This document shows, in pieces, positions 10,721-22,047 of a stretch of DNA of 64,000 nucleotides. The notes below the pieces were generated by a model. It was not told the DNA's origin, did no database searches, and worked only from the letters and a program-made list of their open reading frames with translations. The translations under genes and the position numbers were made by a program. Source of the DNA: Gymnopus androsaceus JB14 (lineage: Eukaryota; Basidiomycota; Agaricomycetes; Agaricales; Omphalotaceae); assembly GCA_009733575.1 (NCBI GenBank), contig ML769679.1, positions 19,713-83,712 on the forward strand. The letters run 5' to 3'. Numbering within the stretch: position 1 is the first letter of the stretch; every line of letters starts with the position of its first letter.

Positions 10721-11379
10721 AAGTAATAGTACTTGGAAATGTATACAGACTGTATTTATAGTATTATCAAACACTCATATAGTACTTTAACATTATTATT
10801 TACATGTTCAAGCCTATATTTACTTTATTTGTAATGTTGTTAATTAATCACAAGTATACTCGAGTATTTGTCCTAAAATAGTTGTTATTCATGAATATAT
10901 GTCTGTACAAATATTCGAGTATATTAGAGTTATATTCCTAAATAGGAAGTAGCAGCAGTAAGTCTACACAGTACTTAGTAGTACGATCACACAGATCAAT
11001 GGGGGATGGCGGTGTTATTACAGGGTATGGTACTAGGCTTATATACAGTCCTATGTACAAACAATATATTGGGCAGGTGGCTACTGCATGAATACTTGTG
11101 GCTACTGTCCATATGGTAAAGTGGGTACTACAAGAGAGCAAGTGGATACGGCAAGAGACTGAGTGGAATCTGCAAGACAATAACAGTGGAGTGCATGGGA
11201 TGGTGATACAAACAAGTGGAGACTACGAGAAAGTGTTCCATGTATAGTTTGATAAGATATATTTACCTTTGATATTCCAACAGAGTATATAATTGAGTAT
11301 AAATAGTGGACTTGAGGTGACAAATATTCATGCCATGAATAACAAATATACTCAAGTATGTATTCGTGCCCACCTCTAT

Positions 11380-11800
11380 CAAAAAGTGGAGCTCTCAGGC
11401 CAAAAATTAGTGTTACGGAAAAAAAAATTCTGGTGTTTGTTGGGCATTTTTTGGAATTTTGAGTTACTATTTGCAAAATTCAAAGTTCCTTGAACCCCGT
11501 TATGTGTTACAATTTTCAAAATGACCAAGTTCCCAAGGACTGTGTGATGGTTATGGGAACTTTTGGTCATAATTATTCAGTATGATAATTGGCAGGCACG
11601 GGGATGCGCTGCCACAGGTAAAGCCTGAGCTCCTGCCAATCAGGGATCTGGGGCATTACACAAGCTTAAGAAGTAAACTGTTATATTCTCAATGAATGTG
11701 ATTTGACCCCATCAACAGATTTTTGATTGTATGCAGCTCACAGGCACCCTGAGTACATGGTTTGGTGCTTATTTAAGCACCTATTTCAGGCAATTACTTA
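11380..11800. other. Intervening repeat DNA with TTGGCAGG hairpin
   Basis: No gene. Around 11587-11660 lies TTGGCAGGCACGGGGATGCG, pairing with TCCTGCCAAT. The same hairpin recurs at 36270-36340. Confidence 0.5.
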
Positions 11801-12126
11801 TAATTTTGATTTATAAGTGATATATCAAGCAAGTGGACTGCTTTTCATTGCAGAATATCTATATATTTAATAGCTTGAAACCTGAAGTTATTTAGGCTCT
11901 TTAGGTCATACAAAATTAAGCCAAGTCTCAGGCTGCCTCAGGTTGCTCAGCCTTCCTCAGGTTCACCCAGGTTAGCCCTATGGAGTGACTTCAGGGTAGC
12001 CTCCATTAACCTGAGTTGCCCTGGTCACCCAGGCTGCTCAGGCTACCTCAGGCCCAGAGCATTTTTGCTGATGTCTTTCAAGTGGAATTTTTGATTGATT
12101 TCAGTTGGAATATGAGATGAAATAGT
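11800..12126. repeat. Segmental repeat block B, left part
   Basis: Matches 5630-5975 of block A, including the GCCCAGAGCATTTTTGCTGATG end. It ends at GAAATAGT, and the same GAAATAGT-type word resumes at 13801 after the inserted DNA and gap. Confidence 0.75.
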
Positions 12127-12138
12127 CTACTATCTACA

Positions 12139-12712
12139 TGTAAGACCGGGGTCAACGGTCTTAGGGAAAGGTACTGAAAGTAGCCTTGAGGCCTTTAGTA
12201 TAAAAGGCGGGCAAGATCCGCGATCGAATATGCGTGCGGGTGGACTAGTCGAAGACTAGTAGTGAGAAGTGGGTGGATTGGGAATGCCAAAGCTCCCGAA
12301 TGCGAGTTCCGAGTCTAGTTGTGTGAGCCGACGTCGAATAGTTCGACGGCGGCAAGTCTGATTGTCGTATGAGCTTGCTGGTAGGCAAGTCGACGCGTGA
12401 GTCGAAAAGCGGAAGCCAGAACAAGCGTGTATTGAGAAAAATAGATGAATTGACAAGAGTATAAGAAAATAGAGAGAAAACAAGAGATACGGGAGGTAAA
12501 CAAGTTAATATCAAGACAAGGGATCCTCCAAGGGAGTTTACGGATTATATACGTGCGGGATGTGGGATTGGTGAGTAGTAAGCATGTACGGAAGTAGCTG
12601 AGATAAGTAGTGGACTTAGCGGGCGGTTGTCGGGTCGGTAGGGTAGGTTATGCATAGGATCGGGAGGGTTAGAGGGTTGAAGATAGTGAAATAGGTGGTA
12701 CAGGGCATGACA
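12139..12712. mobile_element. Putative LTR of a retroelement inserted into block B
   Basis: Starts TGTAAGACCGGGG, ends GCATGACA, and has a TATA-like TATAAAAGG near 12200. It is followed by a TTACCCCCCC tract that could be a primer-binding region. Base composition is clearly richer in G+C than the surroundings. The other LTR would lie in or beyond the gap, so LTR status is inferred. Confidence 0.5.
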
Positions 12713-12893
12713 TTACCCCCCCATCTAAGGCCCCTAGCATCTAGATTGGGTTCGCGTGTTAATTGGCGGATCGCGGGTTCTAGAATGACGTGATCGCCGT
12801 TGGACCCACACGCGCCAACAAATAGTTTGAAAAGTTTATGTTCGACTTCTCATTCTCACTTCTTCCCTATCCTCTTTGTTGTACACTCTCGAA

Positions 12894-13304
12894 ATGCCTC
12901 CCAAAAGGACTTCTTCTCCTTCCGACGCTTCCCCTCGCAAAAAGACCAAACAGTCCCCGTCCCCGAACCCTCCGCCTTCCTCTCCTTCCTCCCACCGTCC
13001 TACCACTGTTGAACCTTCGATGTCTGAGCATCGTATCCCCATTGTCGTCTCTCCTCTACGTCCCGTTTCCTGGCAGACTGCGACTTCTGCGGAAATCGAT
13101 GAAGCGTTAAAGGCCGTCTTCCAACTTGGCGGACATTCCTTCGACGTTGATGTTACGGATCTCGAGTGGCGTGATGTTGCTAAGCGCTTGAACCGTTGCG
13201 CTCGTTGTGAAGGTAAAAAGGGGAGATGTGTAGTGCCGCCAGTGGCACCGAGTTGGTGTGCGACGCCTGTCAGAAGGCCCACAAGGGTTGTTCTCTCGGG
13301 ATAG
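12894..13304 (+). pseudogene. Gag-like/zinc-knuckle ORF of the inserted retroelement
   Basis: The ATG at 12894 opens a 136-residue frame. It begins MPPKRTSSP, is rich in Ser/Pro/Lys, and contains an acidic segment and a CARCEGKKGRC motif near the end. One nucleotide-frame away, at about 13235-13300, the sequence reads as VCDACQKAHKGC. Basidiomycete retroelement-associated proteins often have C-x2-C...C followed by C-x2-C-x6-C, so a single frameshift near 13235-13250 probably broke one protein. Function is inferred from pattern only. Sequence after 13310 is not clearly coding, and the gap follows. Confidence 0.45.
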
Positions 13305-13726
13305 CCTATCGATATTGATTGTTCGCCATGTTCGTGTTCCTCTTCCCTTCCTTATGATTTTTGGTCCTGACTCGGTTTTTCCTAGTCGATTCGGTGCCCC
13401 TCTCTCCTGGGCTCGGCTTAGCAATTTGGATGTCTTGTATGGCTCGTTTGAATTCCCGGTCCTACAACTCCTATCGTCATTCCCCTTCCTTCTTCACTAG
13501 TCTCGAGGAAGCTGATCATGCTATCTGTTGTCGGTCATCTTGCGTGTTGCTCGTCCCAACGACCCCTCTACCTTCCACCGATCGTGTTGGCCCTCCTGGT
13601 CAGCGGTCCGTTATGTCCAAATCGATCAGTCTTCCAGTCCTCTCCTACTCGATCTGCATGGTCGGGTTTAAGACCCTCTGGGAGGTGTTTCTTATGCAGC
13701 CCCGTGCTCCTGGGTCCCGGAAGCAT

Positions 13727-13800
13727 NNNNNNNNNNNNNNNNNNNNNNNNNNNNNNNNNNNNNNNNNNNNNNNNNNNNNNNNNNNNNNNNNNNNNNNNNN
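13727..13800. other. Assembly gap (74 N)
   Basis: Run of undetermined bases. It falls exactly where the inserted retroelement should return to repeat block B, so the inserted sequence is incomplete and gap size is not reliable. Confidence 0.99.
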
Positions 13801-14920
13801 AAATAGTTTATTTGCGGGCATTTGCATCTTTATTTAGTTCTATACACTAATTTTGATTGAAATTGTTTAATATAGGAGTTGAATTATCTACATAGTGCAA
13901 TTTGAAATACTTGATACAATGTCTTAGTTGTGCCTGGCCACTAATTGTTTTTAATTGGTACAGTTGAATACCTCATATGGGAATAAGGTTGTATGGAATG
14001 GATATTCTACTGAACACCCCCTTGGCTCAAGTCTTATTTAACAACCCAGTTGAGGTCACATATGGTCACACATGGTCACATTGAGGTCACAACATATAAC
14101 TTTGCCTCAGAATCAATTTTTTGTGAATGTCAGAGATTTGCTCTTGGTGCAGTATTCCAATTATTGTAGCTTTAGGGATCTGCACCATAACTGTAAAGTA
14201 CAGCATTACAGTGCATTTTCATAGGTAGCCATACAACAATCTAAGGTCCTTTCTGTAGTATTACAACTTATCTGTCATATTTAGTCATACAGATATGGCA
14301 ATTTATGGCTGATGATATTAAATATCTTAGATTTAGATACCAATACTGTATCATTTCGATTAAGTGTTCATGGGGTTTTATGCATTACACATTGATTTCA
14401 GTTATGTACCTGCTCAATTTCCTTAAATGGAAGTGCCAGCTCCGCCGGCACGCAAAAAATTACCTCATATGGTAAGTATTTTCGTATTTTTGGCTCTGTT
14501 ATGTGTTACAAAGTGGAATTTCATGGTGTTCATGGTGCCCCATTACATGTTACATGAGCACTTAGTTGAAATGATACAGTATGCAATGGGTAACATTGGG
14601 GATATTTTAGTATTTGAGCTGCTAAATCTGAGTTTAATTCAGCCTTGAGCATTGCCCAAAGTTGGAGTCTTTATATTTCAGATACTGCCACCAGCCCTAT
14701 TTGGGAATCTGAGCAGTTTGTGTTACAACTTAAGTAAGGTGAGGCATAAGGTAGTGGCTAACTTTTTTTTCCAAAAAAAAACACACTAAAAAGAATTGAA
14801 AAAAATCACACTCAAACATGTGTGACAAAAGTGTGATGGGGTTGCCAAACTAGCTTTTGCAAAAATTTCCTTTTTTGGGAGGGTTGTTGCCAGCAAGGGG
14901 GTTGTTCAGTAGAATTATCC
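13801..14920. repeat. Segmental repeat block B, right part
   Basis: Near-identical to 5968-7090 of block A with scattered single-base indels. Confidence 0.85.
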
Positions 14921-15545
14921 GTATGGAATATCCGTCATATGTAATGGGATATTCCATTCCCCAACTTGGGAGGTGGGGGTATTCCATGGATCCGTACTCC
15001 GGAATATGGAATATGATATTGGCAAAATTTTGGGGGATATTCCATATTGCGGTGACCAATTTAGTCATAAATTCTGCCTTTACATTAAAACAAAACTTTA
15101 AGACTTTTAGTATTTTCATGTGTATTGGAGTTGAAGTCACTTGATTTGCAGCATAATTTCTGTTTTGCATTTATTCACTCAATCATGCCTAAACAAACCA
15201 TCCCAAAAACTCAGATGTTTCACCAAAATGTCAAACAACCAACCAATTTAGCCACACAAACATACTGATCAACCGCGTACAACTGCTAAAGCCATTGCAT
15301 CAATGTAAGGTAGACCTTACATTGAGCAACTGGCTTGAGGTCTTTGACCTGGATCATGGACTTTTTTGGTTGCAAATAGGTCATAAATAGATTCAATTAC
15401 TTGTAATACACTCAGAAATGCTTGAAACACACATTTTTAAACATAAATAACCGGTAGAAACTGATGTTATATAGTATGGAATATCCGCCATATGGAATAT
15501 GGTTTGGGCCTACCCCCACTGTATTCCATATGAGGTATTCAACTG
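13961..15545. mobile_element. TA-flanked element with CAGTTGAATACCTCATATGG ends
   Basis: Inverted repeats of about 23 bp (CAGTTGAATACCTCATATGG and its reverse complement) are flanked by TA (13959-13960 and 15546-15547). It carries ATATGGAATATCC words near both ends and a nested 921-bp element at 14000-14920. No transposase recognised. In block A only the left end (from 6128) survives. Confidence 0.75.
14000..14920. mobile_element. DNA transposon with 9-bp duplication GTATGGAAT
   Basis: Same family as 6166-7090. The terminal GGATA...TTATCC repeats are bracketed by GTATGGAAT at 13991-13999 and 14921-14929. A 9-bp duplication is typical of Mutator-like elements. The interior has no recognisable MULE transposase, so it would be non-autonomous. 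A related right end lies at about 56516-56536. Confidence 0.75.
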
Positions 15546-15547
15546 TA

Positions 15548-16560
15548 TACTATATCAGCTATTATGATGGTTGTGATTCATGAATATATTCCATTCATAA
15601 ATGAGACACCCCACCAAGTGGATGTTTTTATTCACATGAATAAGTATCCAGATGTGTATATCCAGATTCGGTATCCAATATTTGCATTGCAAATGCCGAA
15701 TACATCCAAATGGGCATTCCTGCCCATGTCTATTGTGGCATAGTCCCTGCCAAGAGGTGTTCGAAAATTTAAGCACCCATATAGGGTAGGAGGTGTCGAG
15801 AGGGCTTAGGACCAAAATGTATAAAGATGGATTACTGTGCAGGATACCCTGGAATACTTGGTATAGTGTTTAATAAAGCCTTTTAGAGGGTTTCGGATTG
15901 GCTTTGGAAGGCATTGGAGCTCAAGATTAGGGTCCAAGTCAAGTCCAAGCTCGCATCAACTAGATACTGCCACATTTTTGTCCTGTTCATGTCATGGATG
16001 TGATATGAAGGTGGGCTACTTTACTTTGAGATATGATGGATAAGTACTCACTATTATAATATTATCATATAGCTTGTAAGTGAATGCTCCAAATCATAAG
16101 AAAAATTAAGGTTACATTGATTCTCTTTTGATTCCCATAAATTCTTTGAGCAATGGGCTTGAAAGTCAGACATTGAGAGAGGATTGGGATGGGAGGAATG
16201 ATGCCGGGCTGATGGGGGGCAATGCTTGCTGCAAACTGCTTACATATTGTGGGTACTTCCTTCTCATTTTGGAAGCTAGGGGGGGGGGGGGGGGGGGGGG
16301 GGTCCTTCAACCTTAACAGCAAAATATAAGATGATATATAAAAAAAATTTTGCAAGCACCTCTTGGTCCCCACAAAGAACCTCTTCAATAGGGATTTTGC
16401 AATCAGTGGAGCAGTAGTATGCTTTCCCTTGAGTCTCCTGGTGTTGCTCAAATTTCAAACATAGTTCACAACCAATAATGGTTATGCACTGGATCTTGTT
16501 GTATTTTCTGAATGATCCCAACCTCAAACTTCCTTCATCTCCAGAGGAGCTGTTAGCAAC
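15548..16560. other. Unassigned, no gene seen
   Basis: Low-complexity and repeat-like DNA. Includes a G homopolymer at 16279-16302. No coding sequence recognised. Confidence 0.4.
16279..16302. repeat. Poly-G tract (24 nt)
   Basis: Uninterrupted run of 24 G. Its true length is uncertain because such tracts are error-prone in sequencing. Confidence 0.9.
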
Positions 16561-17105
16561 TAATGCTCATGTCAGATATCACACAAGAGAAAAAGAGGAA
16601 AGAGGGATGAGACTAGGAGGTATTAATGAGATTGAAGCTAATGAATATGCTACAGCTACAAATACTATATATACTAATGTACAAGCCCTAAGCCCATTAC
16701 CCTAAGCCCTATACATAAGTTAACAATGCATGAAACAATGAAGTACAACAGTATCAATGTCTGTAGGTAATAAGTGATCATCATCAGCAAAAATAGGTTA
16801 AACCTGCAATGACCTAGGGAACCTAGGCCACCTGGTCACCCTGGTCACCTTGGGTCTCCCAGGCTACCCTAGGCTATCTTAGGCTACCTCTGGTTTACTC
16901 AGGTTGCCTTAAATTCCCAAGGTTTATCCCTAAATCCTAGGCAACCTAGGTAACCCAGGAGAACTAGGTATCCTTAGGTTCCCTTAAGTTTCTTTAGGTC
17001 ATTGTGGGTCAACCCAAAGTTAGCCCTCAGCCCAGACCATTTTTCCTGATGCATACATACATATCCAGCACCAAATGCAGCATCCTAGCATGAGGTGTGA
17101 TCAAA
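16560..17105. repeat. Dispersed host repeat R1, copy 2 (left part)
   Basis: Matches 60-570 of copy 1. It lacks the MITE at 205-479 and is itself interrupted at 16784-17051 and from 17106. Confidence 0.7.
16784..17051. mobile_element. CATCAGC-family element, CCTAGG decamer type
   Basis: Starts CATCAGCAAAAATAGG and ends CCATTTTTCCTGATG. The interior is a run of imperfect 10-bp units of the CCTAGGTAAC/CCTGGTCACC type. CAT precedes and follows it. The uninterrupted R1 copy at about 510-520 lacks the element, which confirms insertion with a short (2-3 bp) duplication. Confidence 0.8.
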
Positions 17106-17815
17106 CACACCAAAAATGGACAAATTTCTGCTGAGCAGAAAATTGACCGGAAATCAGATATATCAAGAAATATGTGGGCACTATAGAAATATATACTGAA
17201 ATTTATGTATTCACTAGTATTTAAATATTTGCTGAAATTTTCCCAATCAGTCCAATATTTGAGTCACAAGGACATCTGATTTATGCTGTATCAAATGACC
17301 CAAAAATTGAGCTGAATTTTGAAGATTCAGTGCAACTTTAATATACCATAATATATGACATTTCTACTGCTCCTTCAGGAGCAATGAAAATTTGCATGAT
17401 AGCTCATATTTCTGCTCAACAGAAAGATCCACCAGATGCATTTCTGCTCAGCAGAAATATGAGATATCATGAGTGTCTTCATTGCTTCTGAAGGAACAGT
17501 AGAAATGTCATATATCATGGTATATTTAAGTTGCACTGAATCTTCAAAATTGTCAGGCCTTGGCTCATTCCAGACACTCCCTGTGCTCGTTAACCGCCTG
17601 CTGATGTTTCCCATGCTCCATAACCATCTGCGGATACCTCCCGCACTCATTTACCTAGAATGCGGGCGCTTCCCAAGCTTATTTACCATTTATCCTGCCT
17701 GCCAGGCACTTTCTACATGTGATTACCAGTTATCCTGCCTTCTGGGTGCCTCCCGCACTTGATAACCATCCATCAGGCCCTCCCGACGACTTACACAGCC
17801 ACCCTACAGTATATA

Positions 17816-19398
17816 CTGTGGTGCCAGAAAATAACCGAACATGTGAAATTTCAACTTGTGATCTCAATATCTCAGCAGCAGGGACATATGAGAGCAAGGG
17901 CTTGGTGTGTATTTTGTAGTGCTTTTAGTTCCCCAGATCCCTCAACTTACAGATATTGAATATCTCAACTCAGTCACAAGATATTGCTTGATTAGTTTTG
18001 CAGTATGATTTTTTGTGTGTAATTTTTGAGGATTTTACATTAAAACAGCATAGAACAAGCAATTCTGAACCATTTCTCATGATTTTTTGTACTGGTAGGA
18101 ATAATAGAGGTCTGAAAATATGATATTCAACCACTTGGGGGCATAGTGTGGGAAATTACTCTTGCTACAGATGAAAAGTGCAATTCTTCCCAGTTTTGCA
18201 TATTCCTCTATAAACAACCTGAAACATGCATATATGATATTCAGAATTAGTGTACAGAGATGGGCTATACCTTATTATACCAAAATTTGGGCTCATTATC
18301 ATCATAGCACTATTTTATTCTGCATTCTCTGTGAATTCTTCCCACAAAAAACACTGTTTGTCACTTTGTGGTGCAAAATATGGGAACTTACTGTACACCA
18401 GCTACCAGAAAGACTGCGGAGTCAGTGGAGAAGACCAAAAACTTCAATCTGGTACAGGTCGGATTGCTATAAACACCATTCATGCTCATTTTAACTTGCA
18501 TTTTCTCCATAAGAAAAAATAAAAAATTCAGCAAAAAACAAAACAGCCTATCTTTGTTTCTAAACTTGGTTCTGGCTGGTCAGAGATGTTATAGGGTCTT
18601 TATTAGCTATATTACATGATATGACTCTGACATGACTGAACATTATCTTTATTTGAACAAACAATGGTGCAATTACTTTCCTATTCCATTTTTCATGTTC
18701 GGTTTTGAGAAATGTGCCTGAAAAATGGGCATAGATGGAAGATTTGACAGTTGAGCTTTTACGAGATTGAAATATTTGGTCTTCTCCACTGATTCCACAT
18801 TCTTTCTGGTAGCTGGTGTACAGTAAGTTCCCATATTTTGCACCACAAAGTGACAAACAGTGTTTTTTATGGGAAGAATCCACAGAGAATGCAGAATAAA
18901 ATAGTGCTATGACGATAATGAGCCCAAATTTTGGTATAATGAGGTATAGCCCATCTCTGTGCACTAATTCTGAATATCATATATGCATGTTTCAGGTTGT
19001 GTATAGAGGAATATGCAAAACTGGGAAGAATTGCACTTTTCATCTGTAGCAAGAGTAATTTCCCACACTATGCCCCCAAGTGGTTGAATATCATATTTTC
19101 AGACCTCTATTATTCCTACCAGTACAAAAAATCATGAGAAATGGTTCAGAATTGCTTGTTCTATGCTGTTTTAATGTAAAATCCTCAAAAATTACACACA
19201 AAAAATCATACTGCAAAACTAATCAAGCAATATCTTGTGACTGAGTTGAGATATTCAATATCTGTAAGTTGAGGGATCTGGGGAACTAAAAGCACTACAA
19301 AATACACACCAAGCTCCTGCTCTTATATGTACTTGATCTTGAGATATTGAGATCACAAGTTGAAATTTCACATGTTCGGTTAATTTCTGGCACCACAG
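17816..19398. mobile_element. Foldback transposon with ~640-bp inverted arms, TA target
   Basis: Starts CTGTGGTGCCAGAAAATAAC, mirrored at the right end. Arms run to about 18458 and from about 18757, leaving a ~300-bp centre. TA flanks at 17814-17815 and 19399-19400. The host repeat is intact at about 19715-19725 (CAGTATATAAGTAGAC), so the empty site is known and the TA duplication is certain. No transposase ORF. Non-autonomous Tc1/mariner-like foldback. Confidence 0.88.
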
Positions 19399-20027
19399 TA
19401 AGTAGACATGTACCCTAGTCTGTTATTACCGCTGTTACCATTGTTACCGAATCAATCCTGTTTTGCTTCTGTCAGGCCTTGGCTCATTTCTCATCCGCTA
19501 TCCACCCGCTGATGTTTCCCACGCTTCCTGACCATCCGCGGATACTTCCCGCACTCATTACCTACATTGCGGGCGCTTTCCATGCTTATTTACCATTTAT
19601 CCTGCCTGCCGGGCACTTTCTACATGTGATTACCACTTATCCTGCCTCCCGGGTGCCTCCCACACTTGATAACCATCCATCAGGCCCTCCCAACGAGTTA
19701 CACGGCCTCCCTCCAGTATATAAGTAGACACCCCAAGTCCATGCACCCTAGTCTGTTATTACCCTTGTTACCGAATCGATCCCGTTTTGCTTCTGTCTCT
19801 GTCTCTGTCTCTCTATTTCTATTTCTATCTGTTCTAACCAGTTGTGCCTTCCGAGCTCTGTTCAAAGGCTCACTGTCATCTGCATTAACTGCGAGGCTCT
19901 GTCTGTAGATACCAAATCTATCTCTGGAGCTCACTGTCTTCTATCTCTGTTTACGACTTTATGACCAAAGCTCCTCGGGCGCTCCCTATTTGGGTTTTGC
20001 TACCTCTAGAACCTCTGGCACCATCTG

Positions 20028-20200
20028 CTTTCACCCAATTCTATCCGCTCCCATGCTATTTCCATCTGCTTTCACCCTATTCCATCCACTCCCATGCTAT
20101 TCCCATCCGCTTTCACCCCATCCCATCCACTCCCATGCTATTTCCGTCCGCTTTCACCCCATTCCATCCGCTCCCACGCTATTTCAGTCCGCTTCCACCT
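20028..20200. repeat. 41-bp minisatellite, about four copies
   Basis: Unit of the form CCGCTTTCACCCCATTCCAT continuing with CCACTCCCATGCTATTTC, repeated about four times with few changes. Lies inside the LTR-type composite. Confidence 0.8.
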
Positions 20201-20365
20201 ATTTCCATCCGCATTTTCTGTATTCCACCTGCATTATCCATATTTGGACTTATTACACCTTTTTGGACCACCCCTTCATCCATATTCCATCTGCTTCCAC
20301 TCACTTCTGGTTGTTGGACCACAATACCACCCGCTTCCTCTTGATTACATCATCAGGTGGCCCGT

Positions 20366-22047
20366 TAATATGCCGAATTTTTGGCAAGACCTCAAGAACG
20401 CGATTCTTGACAAATTCGCTTCTAGAGATGGTATAAGAGAGCTATAGTGAGCCTGAGCTGATAGCTGTAATGAGTCTAATAAGTGTGGAAGTACTCGGGA
20501 CCAACAGAGCCATGGTATTAAACTGAATATCAGCTCTAAGTAGTTTGTAGGAATCCATAGTCTGGTAGCGGGATCTTACTGGCATGTCAACGCCAGAACT
20601 CATATTAAAAGAGGCACATCGCCCACATAGACTCGAGCTCCAAAGGATACACTCTGAAGACAAGTAACTCAGGGATTATGGAAGGATATAAACTTCGCAA
20701 AACAGGACAGAACCAATTCCAGTGGGCTGATGCTGAGATTGTCATGATAGCCGAAGGATACTTCGAAGCTTGATACCGAGGAAGCACTAATATTCTGTTT
20801 GGCGCCAAACAAACAGATAACCGGTGTATGCCAAAAGAACAAATAAGAACAGGAGGATTGACGAAGCCAAGAGAGTATACATAGACCCTCGAAGTGACAT
20901 GTATCAGTATCGGAAGGTGTACGTGTCTGCTGAGAAATGGAAGAAACAATGTGTAATAGACAGAGATTTGAGCTAGGAGAATAACACTGTACATTAGTTG
21001 GTGTTTTCCCGCATGAATATACTGCAGGGATATAGAGATATGGGTATGATTGGAAAGCTACGAGGATGGAGAATGATAATACAAAAGAAGGAAAGAAGGA
21101 CACAATAAGTTATGATGAGAAACAGAACTATGATGGGATTAGTGAGCACAGCACTGGATATGCGTCAGCTACATAGCAGTACACGTCGCCCAGGAAAGGA
21201 CCAAAGGTGTATAACCCAGATAGAAATAGGGTATAATGCCCATAAGAAGCAGATGAATGGACATTAGGGTTGCAGATATATGCATATACGGACTACTTTA
21301 TTATAATTTCTCCTTTTCTGAATAAGTTGTAGCATTTCTCCGGATTCTTGAAGTACCTTATTATTTAACCGGGGTCTGGCCGAGAGTAGTATAAAAGCCT
21401 AGCTATATTTCCTTTGCAAAACAAGTTACCTTTGGACCTCATTTGTTGCTAGTGTGAATCCTTGTTGACGTAGCTACGGCTGAGACAGGAAAGATACCAC
21501 TCCCTTGTGAACCAAAGTAATACTTTGTGTGGTACAGAAAAGAGTTGTTTATTGCGCCCAGCGTTAGAGACTTATAATCCTGATGACTGTGAAAACCCCA
21601 GACTTATACCAAGTCAAATTGTTGTTTTTAGTTTTGAGGAGTCTAGTGTGACCACCGAGAAACGACCATCTGTTGTGACTGAGCTCAGGTGTACAGGAAA
21701 CAAACTGTCTGTTGTCCTGAGTGGTTTTGCCCTACTGTTGGGAATCACTTTGTTGAACCAAGCCATATTGTTGGTGGTTCTTTTTGTTGTCATTGTTATA
21801 TTGTTGCCCCTATCATTGCCCTGAATCAGTATAGATTGATTAGAAAAGGAGATCCTATCCTTCCATTGTCTACCAGCATCACTTCGAGAAACACCAGTCA
21901 CTTTCGAGAGAAAAATAGAGTATTTTCTTTGCGGAATCTTTGACAATGCACCCTTGCTATTTAAATTGATAGCCAAACCCCCTGTGTTCCGATCACTTAG
22001 TGTTGATTGCTCTACACTATTTGAACCAACGGACCCACAGCTTGTTA
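20366..22047. repeat. 1.68-kb dispersed repeat, copy 1
   Basis: Second copy at 47791-49470 at high identity. Both begin TAATA(T/C)GCC and end CAGCT(T/C)GTTA. Contains a TATA-like AGTATAAAAGCC near 21390. The longest frames are not conserved as proteins I know. In copy 2 it interrupts a DIRS-like retrotransposon, so it is mobile or has been carried by one. Confidence 0.75.

Larger units (their letters stand above)
8838..11379. mobile_element. hAT-like non-autonomous element, 8-bp duplication CAAAAAGT
   Basis: Ends AGAGATGGGCACGAATA and TATTCGTGCCCACCTCTAT form an imperfect inverted repeat. CAAAAAGT occurs immediately outside both (8830-8837 and 11380-11387). The 8-bp duplication points to the hAT superfamily. 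Subterminal sequence is rich in ATATTCATGAGTATT-like words. The interior holds a tRNA-like sequence split by a Tc1/mariner copy; no hAT transposase is seen. Confidence 0.75.

Noticed and set aside
13361..13850. ORFs reading through the N gap
   Set aside because: They exist only because N is translated as X; not real genes.
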